A stretch of DNA of 10,336 bases from Candidatus Lloydbacteria bacterium RIFCSPLOWO2_02_FULL_54_12. GTDB taxonomy: Bacteria; Patescibacteriota; Minisyncoccia; Phycocordibacterales; UBA6899. Below the pieces are notes generated by a model. It did no database searches and was not told where the DNA came from. It saw only the letters and a program-made list of their open reading frames with translations. The position numbers and the translations under genes were made by a program. This document shows positions 5,701-10,336 of this stretch, piece after piece (position 1 is the stretch's first letter; each line of letters opens with the position of its first letter). The DNA lies in NCBI GenBank assembly GCA_001819095.1, contig MHLS01000051.1:9218-19553 (forward strand), in the 5' to 3' direction.

Positions 5701-6945
5701 TCACTTCGGAAGTCGGCCGCGCAGTTGCCGGTGATACGCCACAGCAAAACGATGCGCTTCGGCATTACCGATAAGTATTCCGTGGCGATAAGACTCCGCC
5801 ATCTCCCTGTTGCCCAAGATCGCCCGTGGTTTGTGACGTGCATCTTTTACCACCGAGACAACGGTGACTTCTTTGCCGAGTTCCCGAAGCACCGTCTCCG
5901 CGCGTCGTTTTTGCGCCACGCCGCCGTCGACCACGAGAAGGTCGGGGCTTGCCCACTCCGCGTGAGCGAAACGCCGCCGAAGGACTTCCTCGAGGTGCAG
6001 AAGGTCGTCGTTCTTCTCAACCTCGGTACGGATCTTGAATTTGCGATACAAAGAAGGGTTCGGCCGCCCGTCGCAAACGACCGTCATAACGCCGACCGTG
6101 AATTTGCCGGAGATATGCGCGACATCGTACGCTTCGATGCGAAAAGGCTTGCGACGCATCGTTGCGCTCTTGCGTGACGCCACACGCACTTCTTCACTCA
6201 CGAGCGAAACATCCTTGATATGCCGGAGAGCAAAAATGGCCCTTTTGCATTCTCCCGCGGCTTCAAAGGCGAATTGTTTGGCGTGTTCATGCATAAGGCG
6301 TGTAAGGTGCCTTAGGAGCGTCACTTTTTTACCACCCCAAAAAAGCGCGATCTCGCGAACACGTTCGGCGTACTCTTTCTGACTGATCTCTCCGGTGCAT
6401 ACTCCCGGGCACAACCCGATCTGGCGATTGAAACAGGGCTTGCCTTGTGCGGGTGAACACGTATCACGAAACGGAAATATCTTTCGCACGATCTTGAGCG
6501 CATCTTTCAAATTCGTTCCGCCGGTAAATGGCCCGAATGCATATTTATAGGAGGCGCTTTCGCTCCTGTCGAGAAACATCGTGCGTTCGCGAAGCTGGAG
6601 AATGCGCGGGTACTCTTCCTTGGTGACGACGACATAATTCCAACTCTTGTCGTCTTTTTCCTTCGTATTGTAGGTCGGCTGATGCTTCTTGATGAGCGAC
6701 GCCTCCAGAATGACCGCCTCAAGCACAGAGTCCGTCTTTTTGTGGCGCACACGCTTCGCAAGCGTGACCATATCGACGATATGTTTCCCGCGCGTATGCA
6801 AAAGGTCGTTTGCAAAGTAACTGCGTACCCGTTCACGTAGTGACGTCGCTTTGCCGATGTAGAGTATCTCGTTGTGCGCACCCAAGAACTCGTATACGCC
6901 GGGTAGGTCGGGCAATTTGACCTTTCTTAAGTCCTGTGCCAGCAT
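5701..6945 (-). CDS. uvrC: UvrABC system protein C, short form
   Basis: 414-aa excinuclease subunit that makes both incisions around a DNA lesion in nucleotide excision repair. Domains: GIY-YIG nuclease (LPGVYEFL 14-21, ILYIGKATSLRERVRSYF 27-44); four cysteines C163, C171, C179 and C183, in the arrangement of the iron-sulfur cluster site of UvrC; UVR (UvrB-binding) motif about 217-245; RNase H-like 5'-incision domain with D274 (EAYDVAHISG), D340 (LLVVDGG) and H398 (NAEAHRFAVAYHR). The protein ends soon after that motif, so the C-terminal helix-hairpin-helix domain of the roughly 600-aa enzymes is missing and the middle is also compact. The frame is intact, so this looks like a natural short form and not a broken gene. 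It is the first gene of the minus-strand block and divergent from the membrane protein at 6994. Confidence 0.96.
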   Translation of the reverse strand: MLAQDLRKVKLPDLPGVYEFLGAHNEILYIGKATSLRERVRSYFANDLLHTRGKHIVDMVTLAKRVRHKKTDSVLEAVILEASLIKKHQPTYNTKEKDDKSWNYVVVTKEEYPRILQLRERTMFLDRSESASYKYAFGPFTGGTNLKDALKIVRKIFPFRDTCSPAQGKPCFNRQIGLCPGVCTGEISQKEYAERVREIALFWGGKKVTLLRHLTRLMHEHAKQFAFEAAGECKRAIFALRHIKDVSLVSEEVRVASRKSATMRRKPFRIEAYDVAHISGKFTVGVMTVVCDGRPNPSLYRKFKIRTEVEKNDDLLHLEEVLRRRFAHAEWASPDLLVVDGGVAQKRRAETVLRELGKEVTVVSVVKDARHKPRAILGNREMAESYRHGILIGNAEAHRFAVAYHRQLRGRLPK

Positions 6946-6953
6946 GATGTCGG

Positions 6954-6963
6954 TATAGTATCA
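6954..6963. promoter_or_regulatory. Overlapping divergent -10 elements, uvrC (-) and membrane protein (+)
   Basis: Minus strand: TGA-TACTAT (6963-6955), an extended -10 identical to that of tRNA-Ala(TGC), nine bases before the uvrC ATG, leaving almost no leader. Plus strand: TATAGT at 6954-6959, which would give a leader of about 28 nt for the gene at 6994. Neither has a clear -35 at standard spacing. The arrangement repeats that of tag and the 54-aa gene. Confidence 0.42.
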
Positions 6964-6993
6964 TGAAAATCTTCGAGACGAAGGGCGGACACG

Positions 6994-7197
6994 ATGAGTG
7001 AACTTGTGCATTTTGTCATCGCGACTTATCTTGTGGTAATCTTTTTCATCCTGACTGCTCTCCACTCCCAATCGCCGATCAGAAACTCCGACTGGAGCGA
7101 CTTCTACGACTGCATGCTGCTTTTGGGGACAGCCGGCTCACTGGTGTATGCAGGGGGCGCACTGGTCGCGAGCGTGATCGAGCGCGGCTGGTGGTAG
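6994..7197 (+). CDS. Small two-helix membrane protein, unknown function
   Basis: 67 aa. Two hydrophobic spans are visible, about residues 5-24 (VHFVIATYLVVIFFILTALH) and about 40-60 (MLLLGTAGSLVYAGGALVASVI), joined by a polar loop with SDWSDFYD. A short tail ERGWW ends it. ATG at 6994 is preceded by aagggcgg, a modest ribosome-binding site. It is followed after 28 bases by the first of two paralogous cytosolic genes in the same direction, so the two may form an operon. No family recognised. Confidence 0.75.
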   Translation: MSELVHFVIATYLVVIFFILTALHSQSPIRNSDWSDFYDCMLLLGTAGSLVYAGGALVASVIERGWW

Positions 7198-7225
7198 CGG
7201 TCGAAACTGACTACGGGAGCATACG

Positions 7226-7645
7226 ATGGGCGATATCGTAACCTTTCCGGAGCGCGGACCGTTCACGGAAGAGATCGTTCGACAGTTCGTCAAAAGACTT
7301 GTCGACCAGAAACGTCTTGAGCTGATCGAGCACGGCACCGCGAAGCAACGTATCGAAGATACGCTCGCCGCGTTCTTTCACTTTTTGAGACAAAAGGGTG
7401 TCGCTTATCCGCCTGACGGCAATGAAGCAAAAAGGTTTGCGCCGGCGCTTTCGGTGTGGAACTGGGAGTACGAAACAAGGCAAACGCTCCTCAACGAATG
7501 GCATCGCAAGCCTCCGCCGGGCGTAAAAATGATCGCCCGCCGCACGTTGGCTATACTTGCCGAAAAAGGATTCGTCTTTGAACGAAAGCCTGAAGCGGCG
7601 GCGGGGAACGACAATGTAGTATCGCTTTTCAAACGGCCGCAATGA
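7226..7645 (+). CDS. Hypothetical protein, paralog A of a tandem pair
   Basis: 139 aa, soluble, basic at the C-terminus, no membrane span. It opens MGDIVTFPERGPF, has a helical middle (VKRLVDQKRLELIEHGTAKQ, RIEDTLAAFFHFLRQKG, about 20-57), a proline-rich turn HRKPPPGVK, a second helix MIARRTLAILAEKGF, and ends NDNVVSLFKRPQ. A gggag ribosome-binding site lies upstream of ATG 7226. It is clearly related to the gene at 7822: same N-terminus (MG-IV), same K-L---E-G-A--RIE-TL---F-FL pattern, same NVV-near-the-end tail. I know no named family; a small DNA- or protein-binding role is possible but not shown. An intrinsic terminator overlaps its stop codon. Confidence 0.82.
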   Translation: MGDIVTFPERGPFTEEIVRQFVKRLVDQKRLELIEHGTAKQRIEDTLAAFFHFLRQKGVAYPPDGNEAKRFAPALSVWNWEYETRQTLLNEWHRKPPPGVKMIARRTLAILAEKGFVFERKPEAAAGNDNVVSLFKRPQ

Positions 7646-7657
7646 CGGCCGTTTTTT
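7631..7657 (+). terminator. Intrinsic terminator after paralog A
   Basis: Stem aaacggccg (7631-7639) with cggccgttt (7646-7654), loop caatga, T-tract running to 7657. The stop codon of the gene (TGA at 7643-7645) lies in the loop, so the terminator includes the last codons. Confidence 0.85.
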
Positions 7658-7675
7658 ATTTCTCAAAACTAAACA

Positions 7676-7721
7676 TACAAGGTCGGACCTTAAGAACTGA
7701 TGCTCAAGGTCCGACCTTGTA
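7676..7721. repeat. Palindromic repeat, locus 2
   Basis: Perfect 16-bp inverted arms (7676-7691 and 7706-7721) with tac/gta ends and the aaggtcggacctt core, around a 14-base spacer aagaactgatgctc. It lies between the terminator of paralog A and the promoter of paralog B, entirely non-coding. The spacer resembles those at locus 1 and locus 3 and the first part of the uvrA copy. Confidence 0.9.
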
Positions 7722-7748
7722 CGCCAGAGAATTTACCGTGGTCTTAAT

Positions 7749-7777
7749 TTGACATAATAATAAAAATAGCGTACTAT
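7749..7777 (+). promoter_or_regulatory. Promoter of paralog B
   Basis: Perfect -35 TTGACA (7749-7754), 17-base AT-rich spacer, -10 TACTAT (7772-7777). The start point would be about 7784, giving a leader near 38 nt that contains the Shine-Dalgarno sequence aggagg (7812-7817) before ATG 7822. This is the best sigma70-type promoter in the window. Confidence 0.75.
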
Positions 7778-7821
7778 TTATCTAGTATCACCGTAGCGAA
7801 TCAAAAGCGACAGGAGGGCCA

Positions 7822-8232
7822 ATGGGCAACATCGTACAACTGCATCCGGAAACACGCATGAAAGACCACCTGGTCACAGAATTCATCGACCAGATGCGCC
7901 GCGACAAAGACCTCAACTACCTCGAGATTGGCGCCGCTCGCGAACGCATCGAAAAGACGCTGAATCGGCTCTTTTTCTTTTTGATACGCAGGCGCCCCGA
8001 AGTCGAGAAGGTCGGTTACCAACTGAAGACGATGACTCACCTCCTCGAATGCGAATGGGTACATCTCCCGATACCGTCGGCGAAGGAGATCGCCGAGAAG
8101 GCGATCCCGATGCTCCTCGGAAGCACGGCGCACCGAAAACGCGAAGGGGGCGAGGCTGCCGAAGCACTGCCGCAGAACGTCGTCGCATTCTTTCCGAGGG
8201 AACGACGCGCCACACCGTCCCATCGAACGTAA
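7822..8232 (+). CDS. Hypothetical protein, paralog B of a tandem pair
   Basis: 136 aa, soluble, charged. It begins MGNIVQLHPETRMKDHLVTEF, has RRDKDLNYLEIGAARERIEKTLNRLFFFLIRRR (about 26-58), a helix KEIAEKAIPMLLG, and ends PQNVVAFFPRERRATPSHRT. The central segment matches paralog A closely and the termini share the IV and NVV motifs, so the pair arose by duplication; the C-terminal halves have diverged. A perfect aggagg ribosome-binding site lies just upstream of the ATG, and the gene has its own strong promoter and its own terminator, so it can be expressed independently of paralog A. No family recognised. Confidence 0.85.
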   Translation: MGNIVQLHPETRMKDHLVTEFIDQMRRDKDLNYLEIGAARERIEKTLNRLFFFLIRRRPEVEKVGYQLKTMTHLLECEWVHLPIPSAKEIAEKAIPMLLGSTAHRKREGGEAAEALPQNVVAFFPRERRATPSHRT

Positions 8233-8238
8233 TAACCC

Positions 8239-8270
8239 GCATCCGCCCGTCTCGGGCGGATGCTATTTTT
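8239..8270 (+). terminator. Intrinsic terminator after paralog B
   Basis: Perfect 11-bp GC-rich stem (gcatccgcccg at 8239-8249, cgggcggatgc at 8253-8263) with a three-base loop, followed by tatttttt. It begins six bases after the stop codon of paralog B. Confidence 0.92.
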
Positions 8271-8290
8271 TCAGTACATGATAATTGTTG

Positions 8291-8315
8291 TTCTGCTTTT
8301 TCCAAAAAAGCAGAA
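8291..8315. repeat. AT-rich hairpin between paralog B and uvrA
   Basis: Stem ttctgcttttt (8291-8301) with aaaaagcagaa (8305-8315) and a three-base loop. Its right side touches the first arm of the palindromic repeat at 8314. It might act as a terminator for uvrA read from the other strand, but no T-tract follows the stem there. Confidence 0.5.
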
Positions 8316-8396
8316 GGTCGGACCTTGGGAATTAATCTCGGAAATACGAGGTCGAACCTTAGGAATTGATACTCGAGGTTCGACCTCGTATTTCCG
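8314..8396. repeat. Palindromic repeat, locus 3 (partial plus complete copy)
   Basis: A half copy (arm aaggtcggacctt at 8314-8326 plus spacer gggaattaatctcgg) is followed directly by a complete but diverged copy: 21-bp perfect inverted arms at 8339-8359 and 8376-8396 around a spacer containing aggaattgatactc. The arm core is gaggtcgaacct instead of aaggtcggacct, with the matching changes in the opposite arm. Non-coding, between the ends of the convergent paralog B and uvrA genes. Confidence 0.88.
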
Positions 8397-8416
8397 GATC
8401 ACATCTTGTCCTTTTC

Positions 8417-10336
8417 TTACCGCCTCAACGAACGCTTCAAGTATTTTCCCGTATATGACTTGGCGTTGTTCGCGACCTCTTCGGGAGTACCTTTCGCGAC
8501 AACCTGTCCCCCGCCCGAGCCGCCGTCCGGACCGATATCGATGACATAGTCGGCCGATTTGATGACATCAAGATTGTGCTCGATCATGAGGACCGTGTTC
8601 CCCTTCTCGACAAGCGTCTGAAGGATCTCAATCAGCTTCCTCACATCCTCGTAATGCAGTCCGATGGTGGGCTCGTCCAAAAGATACATCGTGCGCTGTT
8701 GGAAAGGGCGATAAAGCTCCGAGGCGATCTTCACGCGCTGTGCCTCCCCGCCGGAGAGGGTCGTCGCCGACTGGCCGAGTTCGAGATAGCCAAGACCAAC
8801 GTCATTCATTGATCGAAGGCGGTCTTCGATCGCCGGTATATCCTTGAAGAACTCGCACGCCTCCTCGATCGTCATCTTTAAAACGTCGTAGATGCTCTTC
8901 TTCTTCCATTTGACCTCAAGCGTCTCTTTCTGAAAGCGTTTCCCTTGGCAAACGTCACAGAGCACGTAGACCGTTGGGAGAAAGTGCATCTCGACCGCGA
9001 TCATGCCGTTGCCTTCGCAGGCTTCACAGCGCCCGCCTTTCACGTTGAAGGAGAAACGCGACGAGCGCCAACCGCGCACGCGTGCTTCTTCGGTCTCGGC
9101 AAAGATGTCGCGGATAAAGGTCCACGCACCGGTGTAGGTCGCAGGATTTGAGCGCGGCGTTCTGCCGATCGGCGACTGGTCGATCAAAATGGTCCGGTGC
9201 AGATACTCCGTGCCGGAAAATACGGAACAGTTGTAGGTCTCGGGCGAACGGTAACGACGGTCGAAGCGGGCCTGCAGATTCTTGTAGACGAGCTCGTAGA
9301 GAAAAGTGGACTTGCCGGAGCCGGAAACGCCGGTGACGACGACGAGCCGCCCGAGCGGAATGTCCACGTTCATGTTGTTGATATTGAAACATTTGCCTCC
9401 GCGCAACTGGAGAGCGCCTTTGTCCTTCACGCGCCGCTTTTCCGGTATGGGGATCTCCTTGTCTCTGCGCAGATAATCGAGGGTGAGCGACTTTTTCTTC
9501 TTGTCGAGCAGAAGCTCGTCAAGGTAACCCGCCACGACGACGTGTCCCCCGTGTACGCCCGCGCCCGGCCCGATATCGACGAGGTAATCCGCCGCAAAGA
9601 TCGTGTCCTCGTCGTGCTCGACGACGATGATCGTGTTGCCGATATCGCAAAGGTCGCGCAGGGTCTTGATGAGGCGGTCGTTGTCCTTCTGATGGAGGCC
9701 GATAGTCGGCTCGTCGAGCACATAGAGAGCCCCGACCAGACGCGAACCGAGCTGGGAAGCGAGGCGAATGCGCTGTGCTTCCCCGCCGGAGAGCGTATTG
9801 GCGCGCCGTCCGAGCGTGAGGTAGCCGATGCCGACGTCGAGCATGAACTTGAGGCGGTTTTCGATCTCTTTGATGACCACCTTGGCGATCTCCCGTTCCG
9901 TGGGGGTGAGCGCGAGTTCGTCGAAGAACTTTGCCGCAGTCTCGATCGACATATCCGTGATCTCAACAATATTTTTGCCGCGCCCCGAACCCGAGAGTAC
10001 AAGGTCCGACCTTGCCTGCCCGTCCGAAGTCAGACGCAGGCGGGGGGATTGGTTCTTAAGGTCGGTCCTTGTACTCTTGACGACCCTTTGCTTTTGGTCA
10101 CCAATCGTTACATGAAGCGCTTCTTCTCGCAGACGTTTGCCGCCGCATGACTCGCACGGTTCGTCGCCGAAGAGATGCTTCGTGCCCAAGCCGTTACAAG
10201 TCGGACACGCCCCGTACGGCGAGTTGAAAGAAAAGAGGCGCGGCTCGACCTCGGGATAGGAAAAACCGTCGTCGGGGCAGGCGAATTTCGCCGACATGAG
10301 TGTGTCCTCGCCGCCTCCCTCCGGAGACGGGTCGCC
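8417..10336 (-). CDS. uvrA: UvrABC system protein A, C-terminal two thirds (partial)
   Basis: The frame is open to the right edge; 639 residues are visible, so the first Walker A is outside the window. UvrA is the damage-sensing ATPase dimer of nucleotide excision repair. Counting from the in-frame Met at 10297: EPRLFSFNSPYGACPTC (Cys 31 and 34), CESC (48-51), ABC signature LSGGEAQR (169-176), Walker B YVLDEP, second Walker A GVSGSGKS (323-330), DQSPIGRTPRSNPATYTG, zinc site CEAC (424-427) and CDVC (447-450), second LSGGEAQR (514-521), YLLDEP. The two first CxxC pairs are only 13 residues apart, so the roughly 100-residue insertion domain found there in E. coli is absent. Residues about 68-107 are an extra segment between HVTIG and KNIVEITDMSI that coincides with a palindromic repeat. 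Stop TAA at 8419-8417. Confidence 0.96.
   Translation of the reverse strand, partial: GDPSPEGGGEDTLMSAKFACPDDGFSYPEVEPRLFSFNSPYGACPTCNGLGTKHLFGDEPCESCGGKRLREEALHVTIGDQKQRVVKSTRTDLKNQSPRLRLTSDGQARSDLVLSGSGRGKNIVEITDMSIETAAKFFDELALTPTEREIAKVVIKEIENRLKFMLDVGIGYLTLGRRANTLSGGEAQRIRLASQLGSRLVGALYVLDEPTIGLHQKDNDRLIKTLRDLCDIGNTIIVVEHDEDTIFAADYLVDIGPGAGVHGGHVVVAGYLDELLLDKKKKSLTLDYLRRDKEIPIPEKRRVKDKGALQLRGGKCFNINNMNVDIPLGRLVVVTGVSGSGKSTFLYELVYKNLQARFDRRYRSPETYNCSVFSGTEYLHRTILIDQSPIGRTPRSNPATYTGAWTFIRDIFAETEEARVRGWRSSRFSFNVKGGRCEACEGNGMIAVEMHFLPTVYVLCDVCQGKRFQKETLEVKWKKKSIYDVLKMTIEEACEFFKDIPAIEDRLRSMNDVGLGYLELGQSATTLSGGEAQRVKIASELYRPFQQRTMYLLDEPTIGLHYEDVRKLIEILQTLVEKGNTVLMIEHNLDVIKSADYVIDIGPDGGSGGGQVVAKGTPEEVANNAKSYTGKYLKRSLRR
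9994..10077. repeat. Palindromic repeat, locus 4, inserted in frame inside uvrA
   Basis: Inverted arms of 20 bp at 9994-10013 and 10058-10077 with one mismatch (10066), again ending in tac/gta. The 44-base spacer is longer than in the other copies. Read on the coding strand it starts aagaacc like locus 2, then holds a second hairpin (gcctgc at 10014-10019 with gcaggc at 10036-10041). The whole unit is translated, giving about KSTRTDLKN...ARSDLVLS, without a stop or frameshift. Confidence 0.88.

Noticed and set aside
1066..8396. The aaggtcggacctt repeats as a CRISPR array
   Set aside because: Copies are kilobases apart, with conserved rather than unique spacers, and no cas gene is present.
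9197..10150. 317-codon plus-strand frame antisense to uvrA
   Set aside because: It mirrors the conserved UvrA motifs in reverse; no independent start signal or family similarity.

Overview
The window looks like a chromosome segment of a Patescibacteria/CPR bacterium of the Parcubacteria type (for example a Kaiserbacteria-like lineage). This is an inference from short, tightly packed genes, a UvrC that ends after its RNase H-like domain, a UvrA without the large insertion domain of the E. coli protein, a stand-alone GIY-YIG gene beside a tRNA, several genes that appear to be leaderless, and tRNA genes that do not encode CCA. No rRNA or taxonomic marker is present, so the assignment is tentative.

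Layout. Positions 1-450 hold a doubtful partial minus-strand reading frame, tRNA-Ala(TGC) and a 54-residue membrane protein. Divergent from the latter is tag (3-methyladenine DNA glycosylase I, 488-1093), whose 3' end lies in a palindromic repeat. Next come a 91-codon GIY-YIG gene and tRNA-Ala(CGC), which overlap. A four-gene minus-strand block follows (transcription order right to left): uvrC (6945-5701), a membrane-anchored serine beta-lactamase-like hydrolase (5631-4471), a D-alanine--D-alanine ligase (4425-3469) and a membrane-anchored GH39-like glycoside hydrolase (3437-1566). Divergent from uvrC are three small plus-strand genes: a two-helix membrane protein (6994-7197) and two paralogous cytosolic proteins of unknown function (7226-7645 and 7822-8232), each of the paralogs followed by an intrinsic terminator. 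The right end is a partial uvrA on the minus strand that runs off the window.

Functional themes. DNA repair is represented by tag, uvrC and uvrA. Cell-envelope metabolism is represented by the ligase, the serine hydrolase and the glycosidase. The three small plus-strand genes form an unexplained accessory set.

Two structures stand out. First, the GIY-YIG gene looks like a roughly 280-bp mobile unit inserted into the 5' end of tRNA-Ala(CGC): an 11-bp copy of the tRNA start lies on its far side, the tRNA-type promoter sits just upstream of that copy, and 21-bp perfect inverted repeats form its ends. Second, a dispersed palindrome with the core aaggtcggacctt occurs at four loci, including an in-frame insertion in uvrA and a copy that supplies the C-terminal codons and stop of tag. 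This resembles the behaviour of Rickettsia palindromic elements. No CRISPR array, IS transposase or rRNA was seen.
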